DNA of 64,000 nucleotides from Mimachlamys varia (taxonomy: Eukaryota > Mollusca > Bivalvia > Pectinida > Pectinidae): contig OX392535.1 in NCBI GenBank assembly GCA_947623455.1, forward strand, positions 42,990,688 to 43,054,687, in the 5' to 3' direction. Both the position numbers and the translations under genes were made by a program. The notes under the pieces were generated by a model. That model saw only the letters and a program-made list of their open reading frames with translations. It was not told where the DNA came from and did no database searches. Below are positions 21,699 to 33,889 of the stretch, one piece after another. Position 1 is the first letter of the stretch. Every line of letters starts with the position of its first letter.

Positions 21699-23214
21699 AT
21701 CATATGATGTGCATATCTAAAACAAACGGTAACTTAACTTGGTAGATTCCGGAGAGAAAAACTATCTTGGAAAAGACATATTATCTAGTTGTGATGTGGA
21801 AATCACAAAAATTACTAGCCTTAAAAGAAACTTTGTTTACAGTGCATAATGATAGGTCATAATAGATGAGATGAGGACAATGTTTAAAACTAATAACTAC
21901 TCCTCAAGAACATATTGACAGATTTTGAACTGTTAAGTAATGAAAGAACTGGTATATTCATCATACTGAATCATAACATTTTTAGTATGTATGAAAATGT
22001 GGTGTATGAGATTTATAGATATGAAAAACATTTTTAATGAGTACCAGCTAATCGCTGTTAGTTATTAGACTTTGTCTTATTTGCCCAAGAAAGTTCTTGG
22101 GGTTGTTTACCCCTTTCTCGTATAACCCAAATTCTAAACTGATTGATTTAAGCACAGGCTGTTGGCAAATGGAACAATTGTTTATATAAAAAAATTGTGA
22201 TTTATGTGCTTTTTCAATTAGATTTAAAATCTATAAGATGACAATTTACATTAAATTTCAGTTTTGGTCATTGTTAAAGATTGGAATTCTGTGAGTTGGT
22301 GTTTCATTATCTGTCTATTATAATGCAATAATCCACGTTAAAATGTTCTCTTTCTTGTGTTGTGCTTGCTGACAAAGATCAAAATGGAAATTGATGTTGG
22401 TTTGTGGGCAACTGTACTGTGAGAAATTTAATTAATAGGAATTTCTGGCAGAAAAGTGTACAGAGGCAAAACACGGTTGTAATTTTAGCACTTTTGTCAG
22501 AAAAAAATATGGAATTTATATCAATTTCGTTGGTTCAAAGATTCCTGTCCTTTTTGAAAAATATGAAATTTTCAAAGATGTGTAAAAATAAATTACTGTT
22601 GACGAGTGTAGGCGAGATTTGTTCCAGCAATAAACCGTGTTTAAAGTAAACTTGACATTTATAAGTGAAGAGATTTTCTGGTATGTGTGCCCGCTTGTAT
22701 CTCGAATCATTGAAATGTTAACGCTCGGTCTTTACTCTCATCAACTATTAGCAATTATTTATATAAAGGATGTATTTATAGGCTGACGATTCATTGGGTC
22801 ACTGTCACCGTTCTACCAAAGATGTCGAAATGTTCCAAAAGATCATTTGTCATTTGCAGAGATGAGAAACTCTTCATTATTAAACTTTTTTAAGGATTAT
22901 TATGTCAAATCAAATTCTTGATCATGTTTAGTAAATTTGATATGACAAGCATTGCAAAATCAGTAAAAAATAATCATAATTATTCATTGGTTGAATTCAG
23001 AAGCATTAACTGGTCCATATCTGATATATATATTATATCACTAATATTTCGTGAATACTTTGTTTCCTGTATTAACCTCTTCTGACATATTCACGAATAC
23101 ATGATTTCACGATCAGTGGTATAGGAATGACTTTAAATTCGTGAAATAACAAGCTTTTTGAGACATGAACTCTGCAAAACTTCTATATCGGTGACCGATG
23201 ACTTTGAATTGGAC
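21699..23214. other. non-coding
   Basis: No gene, RNA gene or bounded repeat recognised. The open frames near 22404-22710 on both strands are overlapping and featureless. Confidence 0.35.
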
Positions 23215-23215
23215 A

Positions 23216-23440
23216 CACACGGCCACGGTGGTCAAGTGGTTAAGGTGTCTTGACATTCTACCACTAGCCCTCCACCTCTGGGTTGCGATCTCGAATCCCA
23301 CGAGGGGCAGTTGCCAGGTACAGACCGTAGGTAGGTGGTTTTTCACCGGGTACTCCGGCTTTCATCTACTTCCAAAACCAGTGGCACGTCTACTTCTGAA
23401 ATCTGACCTATGACCATTAGCCTTAAATAAGGATGCCGTT
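23216..23440 (+). mobile_element. tRNA-derived SINE (Leu/Ser-like head)
   Basis: The head has the length and boxes of a long-variable-arm tRNA: TGGTCAAGTGGTTAAGG (A box, from about 23229) and GATCTCGAATCCC (B box, about 23287-23299), closed by CACGAGGGGCA. The body reads TTGCCAGGTACAGACCGTAG and TTCACCGGGTACTCCGGC, sequence I associate with SINEs common in bivalves. The 3' tail is degraded (GGATGCCGTTAAAA). A 3' tail of the same kind lies alone at 50622-50690. Confidence 0.8.
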
Positions 23441-25790
23441 AAAAAGTACAGAGTTCTAGATATGTCTAAATTAAAGGTAATTTATCTGACAGACAGATTT
23501 TATATAAAACATATATTATATAAAATAAACGGCAATATCTAAGAAAGCGGGGTGTGAATACGACGGAACAAACCTGAATGCCATCTAGAGTTATTATTTT
23601 ATGTATAATTAATTGTGAGGGATTTGAATTCGTGATTGGTTCTCCTTGCATATTAATGCGGAAATAAATCCCACATGAAATCTTGTTGATTTACAGCCAT
23701 CAATAAGTAATGAGATATTGCATAGCTTTTAAATTAATTATCTTACAATATATTTGAGCATTATGTATAATGTATGCTATTGATTTCTGAATTGGTATTA
23801 TATTTTATTATATTTTCAACCATTTTAGTGTATTTTTCAAGTGCGAAAATATTTCGATCTCTAACTGGCAAGATTGTAATAATGTAAAAACCATTAAGTC
23901 AATCGAAGAAAAAGAAAAAATGCTTTCTCCAAAACAAGATCATCAAAGCAAGCTATTTGGATGTTTTGTTTTAAAATGCTTTTATCGTTTCATATCCTGG
24001 TGTTGAAAAAGGAAGACATGATTTTCCTTTAGTGCTTTGTCAGTGTTGAACGTGGGAGATTTTGGTGCCGTTGGACACTTTCTACATCACCATTGTGTAG
24101 TCTTGCCCTAGTTAGCCTGCCTTGGTGCTGTAAGATTGTAGAGAGATTGCAGGAGTGCTTCTACCCTGAAGTCATTATTTCCTGTAGGTGTAAATTTGTG
24201 TGTGTACAGAGGACTACATTGTTATTACGAGGTGTCCTGGTCATTTGAACTCGTAGCAATACCGCTTTATTTCAATAAGGAATAGCTGCGGGCTTTATAC
24301 TGAACACATTGTTTTGCTGTAGGTATGGGCCGGGTTTATAGGCACCATTGAGTAGCTAGATTGGAAATGACTACGGGCATCTGATACAGTGTCAGAGATG
24401 CTTAATTAGAGAGTTATGGGTTTCTGATCGAACTATCGTTCATTGTCATATTCACAAGTCATCAGTGATCCATGGTAGAACTGATTTATAAATATCATGA
24501 CAGTGATCCTCATTTTCTAAATTTTGTGTTGCTATCGTCAAAATTGTTGCCCTCAAGGCACCAAAGTTTTTCGAATGTCACAACTGTAAGTTAAAAATGC
24601 CGGCAGTCTTCCAAGGCTTATTAATCATCCAGATCATTTAATGCTAACAATCCCGATTACCTGTAATCAGAATTTACAGGTGTCATCTTACGAAGGCGTT
24701 GAAAGCATTTGTGTAATTTAAGTTCAATAAAATCTAGTCAATTGGTGACATCCTGTTTATACCATTTGAAGCTTAAGGTCAAATGAAATGATTCAAATCT
24801 GTTTAGGATTGAATTAAGCAAAATGAATGTGATGATTATTTGTCTTGTCGGCGATGAAAATCGCTGAAGGTGACACATAGGTATTGCTTTTCTGTTCCGG
24901 TGTCAACAATGTATATGTTTAACAGGTTGAAGTGCTATGCTCCCCAAAGTTGGACCGTACCTGCTTTATCTACACAGTATACCTGAATGTAGTCTTCGTT
25001 AAGATTTCATGTTTCACCTTAAACTCCACATTTAAGTGCTGTGCTCTCCAAAACTGGCACTGTACCGACCGGCTTTAGCTACATAGCATCTGAATGCACA
25101 TTTCATTTTGGTGATATTGGTCCAGGGACTTTAGGTCAGCATCCTCAACAACATTTAAGTTTCACGTTGAGCTGTACATTTGCTGCTTCTTTTTCACTTT
25201 ATATAACACTAAGTTCTGTTAGAAGATTCTTGCAAGGATTCTATACAATCAAATTGATTTTTTATTTTTAATTTTGACGGGTGGTTCTAGATATTTTTTT
25301 TCAGCCAGTAAACCCATTGACAATGGCATTTCGCAGCAGGGGTTTAAGCCATACATTAATTTTCTCCTTGTTTCATTAATGCATGCATTTATGGTCAAAG
25401 GGTTTAGCAGCCAAGGCGTAGCATTCAGTACAATTCTTGTGTCAGAGAAATGTCAATTTTTTCCCCCACAAATGTCAACTAAAAACAAAACAAAAAAACA
25501 ACATTTTGAATTTGTTCCCCTATGATTTATCATATGTGACTTTTTAATTTTTCATATAATTTTGAAGCATTCAGGCATTAATGCTGTTGAATCAATTTTA
25601 AAATATGAGAATGCCTGATTCTGTAAAGGGAGATAACTACACAAAGTGGAAGTGTAACTTTGTGGCATTTGTGCCTATGAGTGATATTTCTTACACAAAT
25701 TGGAAGTGAAGCATATCCTTATCAAAGTTTTAACTTGAGTCATCATTCTGAAATGTCAGGAATGGTTTATTTAAGGGAAATAACTACAGG
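23441..25790. other. non-coding
   Basis: No coding region supported. Short open frames at 25041-25525 lack start context, splice signals or family resemblance. Generic dispersed sequence (AGGGAGATAACTAC) is seen near 25627. Confidence 0.35.
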
Positions 25791-25794
25791 ATGC

Positions 25795-26065
25795 ATGTTG
25801 GGATGCCAGGCTTGCTAGTCAAGGTCAAGGCACTCTGTTTTATCATTGAGCAACTTACTTTAATCAGTTGGTTCCAGTCTGCTCAGCTGTAGATGAGTAC
25901 ATGGGTTGGCAGTGCTAGAAGTTGTAGAATGCTAGCTATGAATGCTGAAATGGCAGCACCGGTGGACAAGTGAGATACGATTGATATTGCTTATTACCAT
26001 GGATGATAACTGAACAACTTTCAGGCAACCTTTAAACTAGGTTATGATATTTAAAAGCGGTAAAT
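25795..26065 (+). mobile_element. degenerate tRNA-SINE copy
   Basis: Shares body motifs with the SINE at 3920-4245: GGTTCCAGTCTGCTCAGCTG, GTAGAATGCTAGCT, TTACCATGGATGATAA and a final GGTTATGATAT. The pol III head is decayed beyond recognition of both boxes. Confidence 0.6.
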
Positions 26066-27156
26066 AAGAAGCTACAATTACTTTTGACTTTTACACTCAT
26101 AACAGCTAGGTAAAATGAGCTCAATATAATAGCCTTCTGGGGATTTGGCTGTGTTGTATAACTGTCTTTCTTGTGGGCTTTCCAGCTTGAACAGGATTTG
26201 TGTCCTTTTTATTGCGTGTGTAAATGTGCAGTTCTCAGATGTGAAGTGTATGCAGATGTAGCCAAAATCTCTAAAAATAGTGAAACAACATGAAAATTAC
26301 ATCCAAAATTGCATAGGATTAGTTCGGTTTTTTGCTTGAAGGTCCGGCTTCAATATTTTGATTTAAACTTCATTTCAGTAACCACAAATCTCAGGGTACT
26401 GATATTAGGCATAAAGCAGGCTTTGATGTAAAACTACCAAGTTTGTTCAAATAGATGACCTTGACTTTTCCTTCAAGGTACATTTTGTAGCATGGGACAA
26501 GTGTATTAAAATCTTCAAAAATAACCAAAAGATCAGGGTATTCAGCATGCTTAGAATAATAAGAAGATCTCCCAAGTTTGATCATATAAATGTCCTCAAC
26601 TTACTTTCAAAGTCACAGGGTTCAAAAGTGTCCAAATCTTCAAACAACTTCTTTTCAATAACCAAAAATCACAGGGTACTGAAATTTCGCCTGTAGCATA
26701 CTTGATAGAACATTGTTGTCCCCTGTGACCTTGAAAGTAAGACAAGGTAATTTTCAATTGCAAAATTTGTATTGCTCCTTGCAAGGAAGCTACCAGCCAC
26801 ATATCATGGTTCTAGGTCTTTTGGTTTATCAAAAGCTGCTTAAATATTTTGAACATATTTGACCCCTGTGTGACCTTGAATATGGGTCAAGGTTATTTTT
26901 GTTCACAAACTTTGCAGCGCTTCATCTAAGGAACCTTTCAGCCAAATATGAAGGTTCTAGGCATTTTGGTTTATTAAAAGTAGTCTTTGAAAGGTTTTAA
27001 CAGATTTGACCCCTGTTGACCTTGAATACGGGTCCTGGTCATGTTTTTCGCAAACTTTGTCGGGCTTCATTCAAGGAACACTTCAGCCAAATATCAAGGT
27101 TCTAGGCCTTTTGGTTTATTACAAGAAATCATCATAGTTATACAGTTAATGTATGA

Positions 27157-27515
27157 GGTTGAGGGATATAGCAAGTTTCTTGTTTCTGGAGACCTGGGCC
27201 AATATTCATGAAACCGTTCTCATGCTCAAGCATGGATTCTGTACTCAAGCCAGCTTTCTTGAAACTCACTTAAATCATATACACGATCAAAAAGTCAATT
27301 GTAAATATTGAAAACAGTATCAGCTTCATGGATATTCACATTTTTACCAAAACCGTGACAAAATGGTAAATTTGAAGTAAGTTATAGCCGAAGTAAGAAA
27401 TAAGGTTTGAGCACAAAATCTGTGCTTGAGCATGAGAACGGTTTCATGAATATGGGCCCAGGTCTAAATAGGCATGGTTAAGGGAAACCAGAAACTTGCT
27501 ATTTCCCTCAACCCA
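27157..27515. mobile_element. inverted-repeat MITE inserted in family 5 element
   Basis: Inner arms 27190-27231 and 27424-27465 are near-perfect complements (AGACCTGGGCC, CATGAAACCGTTCTCATGCT). Outer arms 27157-27189 and 27490-27515 also pair (GTTGAGGGATATAGCAAGTT against AACTTGCTATTTCCCTCAAC), with extra bases in the right arm. It is a long fold-back element without an open frame. Target duplication could not be defined. Confidence 0.55.
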
Positions 27516-28075
27516 ATAGTCTTTAAACGTTTTAATATACCAAGACAAACCGCAGAGATACTTTTTACTCATTATCAATGAAACAAACCTTGTATAACTG
27601 TGTCCTGGTATTTGATTGCAACAGAGCAAAGAAAATCTATGGTGAACCACAGAGACGTAAGAAATTGTAACAAAGTTTTATTGAAGATTTGTAATGCAAA
27701 AGGAATTTACATCTATTGATATGTTATGTTGCCTGTAAGGAGAATCCTAAGAGCACTTTCATCAAGTTAAGAGAATCGTGTCTGCACATATGTGGCGTGT
27801 TCAGTGACACGCTCCACCCATCTCTTATGCTGATAACCAATCAGTGAGCAAGCTCGGCAACAAGCTCTTCCCACCTCTCGTCTGATTGGCTCGGCGGAAA
27901 CACACGAGTGCAGGTGTGTTTTAGCTCAGTAGGTGTGTTTTAGTTCTCGGACTAAAACACAGGACTAAAACACAGCTAAGCGAAGTCAAGACAAAAGTGG
28001 GGATATAGCCGATTTAACCAGTTAACTTTTATATAGAGAAAATAAAGTAGAGGTATATTAAAATGTTTTAACAGA
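27516..28075. other. non-coding with a strong hairpin
   Basis: At about 27918-27975 GTGTTTTAG occurs twice and its complement CTAAAACAC twice, giving alternative stems around TCTCGG. The rest has no recognised feature. CCAAT-like ATTGG occurs near 27890. Confidence 0.4.
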
Positions 28076-28319
28076 TTTGACTCCATGACCTTGAATATAA
28101 ATATAAGTCAAGGTCATTTTATTTTGCAAACTGTGTCAGGCTTCATCCAAGAAACCTTTCAGCCAAATATAAAAAGGTTCTAGGCCTTTTGGTTTTATCA
28201 GAAGAGGTTGTTTTAATGGAAAAGTTGACACCGGACGGACGACAGATTCCGCACCACAGCATAAGGTTACTTGGCTCTTTGGGCCAGGTGAGCTAAACAT
28301 TAGTGAATACTGAAGTGTC

Positions 28320-28445
28320 AAGAAAACCATCTGAACTCAAAATCGATTGAATTAGGGGCAAAATATAAACAACGAAAAGACTTACAAGAGAATAAATCCA
28401 GATGTTCCAAAAGAGTAAGCTTCATCGATGACAGCTGCCATTTAA
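28320..28445. repeat. dispersed repeat shared with 62490-62600
   Basis: In the same orientation both places contain GGCAAAATAT.A, ACAAGAGAATAA and TTCAGAAAAGTA or TTCCAAAAGAGTA. It looks like a fragment of a dispersed element; boundaries are unclear. Confidence 0.4.
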
Positions 28446-28555
28446 ATCTAGGTCAGATGCAAATTAATGCCATAGCCTCACTGATACCAAGATGGAGACC
28501 ATAAAACTTGCTCATACTGGCTTCATCAACTGTTTCAGCAGCAGACAGCTATCTC

Positions 28556-29235
28556 AACAAAAGATCCCAGAGAGATCTTGGCATCCACCATCAATGATTT
28601 TTCATTCATTCTTAGAAAGATGGATATTTTCCCTTCTTATTTTAACTTTCATTTATGTATTTATGTATTTAATTTTAGTTCTCTGAATTTCTCTTGAAAA
28701 TTAATAATAGTTGAAAAGTCTCTTCTCAGGATTTTTGTTTTTCTGATCAGTTTCAAATTCCAAATCCATCTTGTATTTCTTAAAATTAAACTGTAATATA
28801 CTTTCATAGTGAACATACAAGATGGTTGTCTGTTGGCCATATTTTCCCCTGGAGCAGTCCATAAATTAGACCATGCACTACTAGGGACCTAAAAGAACCT
28901 GCTTATGAAATTTGAAAAGGATCCATCCAGTACTTCTCAAGAAATAGCGAAAACAAACTGTCACTGTCAAAGTCAAAGATGGCCATCTGTCACCCATATT
29001 ATTTATGGGATCTTTCCAAAAATGGACCATGTACAACTAAGCACCAAGGGGAACATAATATGAAATTTGAGAATGATCTATCACGTACTTAGAAATAGCG
29101 ATCACAAACTATCACTGTCAAAGTCAAATATGGCCGTCTGTCAGCCATATTGTTTACGGATCTGTCAAAAAACTGACCATGCACTACTAGGCACCAACCT
29201 GGGGAACCTAAATATGAAATTTGATCTATCAAGTA
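28556..29235 (-). mobile_element. family 4 element, minus orientation, 5' truncated
   Basis: On the minus strand the 3' end reads GATGGTGGATGCC, a hairpin AAGATC..GATCTT, then TTGTTG. The body units (28800-29235) contain AAGTCAAAGATGGCCATCTG and GACCATGCACTACTAG. They are the complement of the body at 60950-61260 (GGTGGCCATCTTTGATTTTG). The 5' hairpin end is missing at the high-coordinate side. Confidence 0.5.
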
Positions 29236-29520
29236 CTTTTGAAAATCTTAAAACAACTAGTTCTCAATAGCCAAAATGCCACATGATATTGGACCTGTAG
29301 CATGCTGAAATGTAAGGCTCCTAACTTGACCAAATAAATGACTGACTAACTTTAAATAGGTCTAAGAGGTCAAATGTATTAAAATCTTCAAACAACTTAT
29401 TCTCTATAACAAAATGACCTTCAGGGTGCTGATGTTTGGCCTGCAGCATGCTGGATGAAAGGGTACCAAAATTTGTTTAAATAAATGACCTTGACTTCTA
29501 TTCAAGGTCACATGTGTCTA
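29236..29520 (-). repeat. family 5 body fragment
   Basis: Two diverged units with TGTATTAAAATCTTCAAACAAC, GCAGCATGCTGGATGAA and AAATAAATGACCTTGACTTC, resembling 26379-26690. No ends are present. Confidence 0.4.
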
Positions 29521-30960
29521 AGGTGTGTAAGGTAGTATATACCCTGAACTTGAGTACATACCAAAGGTATAGTGTGTAAAGTAGCATATAGCCTTAACTC
29601 TTAAGTACTAGCATATAAGAAAGTTTTTAGTGGTCAAACAAGGGTGCACCTTGAGAAGTTTGGTGACATTGATGTTCAAAGAATGCTTTTAGAAGCTTGG
29701 CAAATTGAAGAAATTTAGCAGCTTTTATCATTGAACAGCAATCTTGAATTTTGGAAAGGAAATACACTTGACAAATGTTCAATCATTTGTCTTGTTAAGC
29801 AAGAGTTCATAGATCTCTGTTTGTTATTTTGGAATTAAATGGCCGGGCAACATGACAATTTGTGGTAATCCTGTAATCGCATGTTGATGTCAATTTACTG
29901 CTGATGAGTGTTGTCGTGTCAATTTCCCTCCTCAGCTTGGCAGTGATGTTGATGAAAACAGCCACTAGTAATTTCACTGATGATTTGCCATCATGTTGCA
30001 GTGCAGGATTAATCTGTTTCTGAGAGAAATCGACACTTGTGTTTTTCTTTTGAGAGGAAAAATTAGCCAACTTGCCACTGGCTACAGGGCGAGCCCTGGA
30101 CTGATAGTCTAAGGTATACAAGGTGACTGGTCAGAAGGATGCTGGGATACATTTTTTTCGTCTGTCTTATTTTACCGTATTCACCGTAATTGGTGTCCTT
30201 TCCTATTAAACACCCCTCCCACTTCTACAGAGCTATTGAAATTATATAGGGCCCATATTAATCATGACACAACTGATTGATTCTATTTAATGGTATGGTA
30301 CACCTTGCTGTGTGCATGTGTGCAAGGAACATGCCTACAAAAATCGGTAGGCCTAATATGTGTACAAATGCATCACGGAAGTGGAAATATTTTAAAACAA
30401 TTTTGAGTTGATAAAATATGCAATTAAAACGATCTGTTTGTAATTATATGTGCTGAAAATCATTAATAACTATTAAATTAATTATTTCAAACAGATTTAT
30501 GAGTTAAAAAGAACATTTACGTCCATATATTTGAATTTCTGCTCGCAAAAATTTCCGGTTGGTTGGGAGCAAGTGAAACAATCATTCCCGCCATAATTTC
30601 CTTTCAGAAACATTTTGTTAGACTTGTTCCAGAGCTGTCTGTAATGTATTATATAAATTGTTGTTCAGTTAAACGAACTGATTTTAGTTTGTAGAGAATT
30701 TAAAAATCAGTATGTAATAAAGTTTTTGTCATCATGTCATGGACACGGAAGAAAAAACACAGACCGGTGACCTTCTAACACGCAAGCGTTTGTGGCTGAC
30801 TTTTTGTTAATAATCAAAAATAAGCTCTCAAATTTTGGGTACACATTGATCTTCCTCTTCTAGAGGGTTTTTCTTGACATATTTTTGCAATGGTTGGAAG
30901 TTTAGTCGCTTGAAACAGCAGTCGATTGACGACTACTCTATATATAGTAACAGAGATCAC
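29521..30960. other. non-coding; partial MITE end near 30175
   Basis: The 104-codon minus frame at 29807-30121 resembles no family I know. At 30173 TACCGTATTCACCGTAATTG begins a fragment related to 57735-58112. The rest is AT-rich. Confidence 0.35.
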
Positions 30961-30980
30961 ATGACCTAGCTTCAGTCAAG

Positions 30981-31003
30981 ATGGCAGCGAGAGAAGTGCC
31001 TAG
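30981..31003 (+). CDS. candidate first exon, start codon plus donor
   Basis: TCAAGATGGCAGCGAGAG gives an ATG at 30981 (MAAREVP plus the first two bases of the next codon) and then AG|GTAAAG. AAGATGGC around a start codon resembles the YY1-type downstream element of housekeeping promoters. TATATATAG and ATCACATGACC lie just upstream (30938-30967). A TSS close to 30970 is inference. Either this or the ATG exon at 31170 could start the same plus-strand gene. Confidence 0.3.
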
Positions 31004-31169
31004 GTAAAGTCGATCAGTGTTTACATTGTTTTCATAGGATTTCGCAATGATAAGTGGCTACAACACACACTTCATGTTACATATTACATTCTTACAATAT
31101 ATCAAGCGATGGTTTGATAAATAAAGCTGTTTTTTACACCGTCATGGAAGATGTTTGCGTTTTTTTTAA

Positions 31170-31253
31170 ATGAAAATGTCAGCAACTGAAACTGAAAGTG
31201 AACGTTTGAACGATGAAATCATCCAGGAGTATTTGAAGCCTAAGACTTTGAAT
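31170..31253 (+). CDS. candidate first coding exon (28 codons)
   Basis: ATGAAAATG opens a frame that includes MSATETESERLNDEIIQEYL and then KPKTLN. It meets the donor AAT|GTAAGT (GT at 31254-31255), phase 0. The acidic, Leu/Ile-spaced peptide looks like the start of a real protein (predicted helix). No family recognised. The second Met, two codons in, may be the true start. No downstream exon was found before the DIRS element, so the gene would have a long intron. Confidence 0.4.
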
Positions 31254-31465
31254 GTAAGTTTAGACACCAAGATACTTGTATTATTACATAGACAGCTTTT
31301 AAAAATCGTATGAGCTCATAACTCTCTACAATGACTTTAAATAACTTCAATGCACCGGTCAGTTTTGTTTTTGTTGCTGAGGGCTTTTTGTCAACATTGG
31401 TCATTCCAGGTGTACATGTTCTCGCTTACTTTTCAGAATATGATTCATAGCGGGACAGATCCCAA

Positions 31466-31621
31466 AATGAAACACTTGATCACCAATCTGATTAAAATAC
31501 AGATCCTCGCTATTATTATCATGTTTAGGATCTGACAGCAACCAGTAGAAGGTCTTGTGCAGATGACCTTTACACGATAGTAATAGTGAGGATCTGTATT
31601 TTAATAAGATTGCTTGATCAC
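31466..31621. repeat. inverted repeat, about 45-bp arms (MITE-like)
   Basis: TGATCACCAATCTGATTAAA and AATACAGATCCTCGCTATTA at the left pair with GATAGTAATAGTGAGGATCT and TTTTAATAAGATTG..TGATCA at the right. A related diverged sequence lies near 42640-42710 (AGGATCAGCATTTTAATCAG). It is probably a small fold-back element. Confidence 0.6.
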
Positions 31622-32100
31622 ATAAGTCAGTTTATGAATTAACTGACAGTGTTTTTAAAATAGTTTTCATTATTTCAAAAATATTTTAACAATATTTCAA
31701 ATTATCCAAGTTTAACTATGATGGGACTTCTGGGATTTTTTCATTTCAATTTTATTAAATATGTAAATTTAATTAATTAGCAAAGTTTGAAAGGTAAGCA
31801 GATTAATTTTGCTTAAAATTAATGAACATTTTATCATGAATCTTTGATTTCTAATACTTACTACTTTTTAATACAATCAATATATCAAAAGTGTACTGTT
31901 CTTGGTGCCCTCACACAGAAACTTTTTTCAATTAATAATCCCGCCTTGGTCTTGCTCATGGTCAACTATGTAACATGGGCAAACTGAGGAGGAATTATTG
32001 ATTGGAACAAATGTCTTTGTACCCTTTACCATAAACGTGGTCTAAATTATTTTCAAAGTTCATAGATCTAAGAGTAAATGCATAAATGTCAAAGAAAAAA

Positions 32101-32180
32101 AGGGGGGGGGGGGGGGATCCAACTTCCTAAGAACAAATGAAAAATCATTGATGGTGGGCGCCTGGGATCTCCTGTTAACA
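32101..32180. repeat. G-run plus 3' end fragment of family 4
   Basis: A run of about 16 G is followed by GGATCCAACTTCCTAAGAAC and then ATTGATGGTGGGCGCCTGGG, ATCTCCTGTT. These are the 3' motifs of family 4 (compare 61395-61470). Confidence 0.4.
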
Positions 32181-32392
32181 TGTCACTGATATCCGATTGA
32201 ATTGAATCTTTTAAGTAGTTACTGATATCATCATACTGAACAGCTTACTGAAATTTGGAGGAAATTTATTTGCAGGTTCTGCTGTTTTGGGGCAAAAACA
32301 TGAGAATTTTTTAAGAATTTACGTTAACTGTTATTGATATGTAATTAAATTTGAGGTTTTTTAGGTAAAACCAATTTTCATGATGTAATACT

Positions 32393-32513
32393 TACCATAA
32401 CTTTAGTATGCAATATATAGTACCTACACCCATCTTTGTAGCCCAAAACAAAAGATTCAAATCTCCCGCCTTCCCCCAACTATGACAGAGCCATAGAGTG
32501 ATCTCCCTTCCTC
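32393..32513. repeat. DIRS inverted terminal repeat (3' end)
   Basis: 121 bp from TACCATAACTTTAGTATGC to CTTCCTC, the complement of 38774-38894 with almost no differences. The near identity suggests a young insertion or recent correction, despite the broken ORFs. Confidence 0.9.
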
Positions 32514-32585
32514 AAAAACCTTTTATGGTGCCAAAAGACAACCAAGGATGAGGAGGCAAGGGGAGGAATATAGGGTGGGACTCCA

Positions 32586-32677
32586 TAAAGTTATGGTAAG
32601 TATTACATCATGAAAATTGGTTTTACCTAAAAAACCTCAATTTCATTTCAGAAATAATTACCATAACTTTAGTATGC
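32586..32677. repeat. DIRS internal complementary region
   Basis: 32586-32640 is the complement of the element's left outer edge (32351-32405). 32641-32677 is the complement of the right outer edge (38876-38912). The joint, AACCTCAA next to TTTCATTTCAG, is the expected circle junction of the two ends. Confidence 0.85.
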
Positions 32678-32887
32678 GAATTCGTCTTACCGCAGTGGTG
32701 ACTACGAATCCAGAAAACCAGGCTGATGGAGGAACTCGAGACATGCTCAAGGAGAGGGAAGGCCAAAAGGGCAACCCCCAAAACACCCCATCACTAAAAA
32801 GTGGTAAAATGGTACCTCAACGTGAAACGGAGAGGTGAACCACCGTGATGCCTGATAGCATACTGATTACAAAGGACAATCACCTAA

Positions 32888-33888
32888 TTACTGTGGAGGC
32901 ACCGCACCAGACTGTGCCACCACAACCGGCCCCAAGGAATACACCCCATCAGAATGGGATGATAAAGACCGCAGGTAAAAGTCCGTAAAGGCAGTCTGTC
33001 CCCGCCAAAAAGCCGCAGACATGACTTCCTGAAAGGAGCAGCCATTGAGGAGGGCCCATGATGCAGCAAGGGCCCTTACCTCTTGAGCTCTAACCTTATA
33101 CAGTGCCCGAACCTGATCATCAGAGTGATCATAGGCATACCTAATTACCTGACAAATCCACCTTGACACTGACTGAGAGGAGATATCCTGCTGACCCTGC
33201 TTAATGGGCACAAACAGTCGAGATCGAGGACCCCGCCCCCCCTTGGTTTTATCGAGATAAAACCTAAGAGCCCTACAGGGACCAAGTAACCTATCTCTCT
33301 CTCTTCTGAGCCAACAAAGGAGGTCAATGATGGGATTATGATAGGTTCGGGCGAAAAGTCGGGCACCTGATTCTTAGCCATAAAGGCTGGATCGGTGAGA
33401 AGAGTTACAGCAGCGTAATTCCTAGACCATCGTAGACATGAAGGGTGAGAGGACAACACTTGAATCTCACTCCTCCTACGAACTGAGGCCAGGGCTATTA
33501 GAAACACTACCTAGAAAGTGACAAACTTCAAGGAAGCGAAGTCTAATGGCTTTTATGGTGCACGCATCAACGCATCAACGCCTCGAGCACCAGCAAAAAG
33601 GTTCCACTACGGAGCCAACTGCCGAACCCTAGGCCTATCCAGACCAAACCCTCTGATCAAGGCAGAAAGGGATGGGGGTGAGCCCATCTCTGATCTGCCA
33701 TGAAAGACAGAAATAGCTGTACAATAGCCAGCTATAGTACCAGGGGCAAGATTGCGATCCTTGAACAACCATAGCAGGAAGTCTGCAATCAACTGGATAG
33801 AGGCCCTGACCAGATCAACCTTCCTCTGCTGAAGGAGGTTTGACCTGACAGAAAGAGCCAGTGGCTCTTCTAACAGGAGCGACAACAA
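32888..33888 (-). pseudogene. DIRS tyrosine recombinase (broken)
   Basis: The N-terminal part (33888-33607) has LLWLFKDRNLAPGTIAGYCT, the core-binding region. The catalytic part starts near 33507 with ALASVRRRSEI, holding the first Arg (about 33475). A frame change near 33215 is needed to reach SVSRWICQVIRYAYD and VRAQEVRALAASWAL. There the box normally H-x-x-R reads Q-E-V-R, with Gln at 33085-33083. The nucleophile Tyr is present in TDFYL (33977 minus 1000: codon 32977-32975). Stops occur between the N-terminal and catalytic parts (33606-33510). The family cuts and joins DNA to integrate the circular intermediate. Loss of His plus the frameshift make it non-functional. Confidence 0.8.
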
Positions 33889-33889
33889 C

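Larger units (their letters stand above)
26335..28299 (-). mobile_element. tandem-cored element, family 5, minus orientation, interrupted
   Basis: The 5' end is at the high coordinate: on the minus strand AGCTCACCTGGCCCAAAGAG, then CTTATGCTG and CGTCCGTCCGG. This resembles the plus-strand end at 42079. Diverged units of about 110-140 bp follow, with GACCTTGAATACGGGTC, CTTCAGCCAAATAT and TTCTAGGCCTTTTGGTTTAT (at 26820-27130 and 28080-28200 in plus reading). A second unit type carries AACCACAAATCTCAGGGTAC-like strings at 26379-26690. An inverted-repeat insertion lies at 27157-27515. No coding. Confidence 0.5.

Noticed and set aside
23220..23310. tRNA-Leu or tRNA-Ser gene
   Set aside because: tRNA-like head of a SINE: no clean cloverleaf, and the body and tail of a dispersed family follow.
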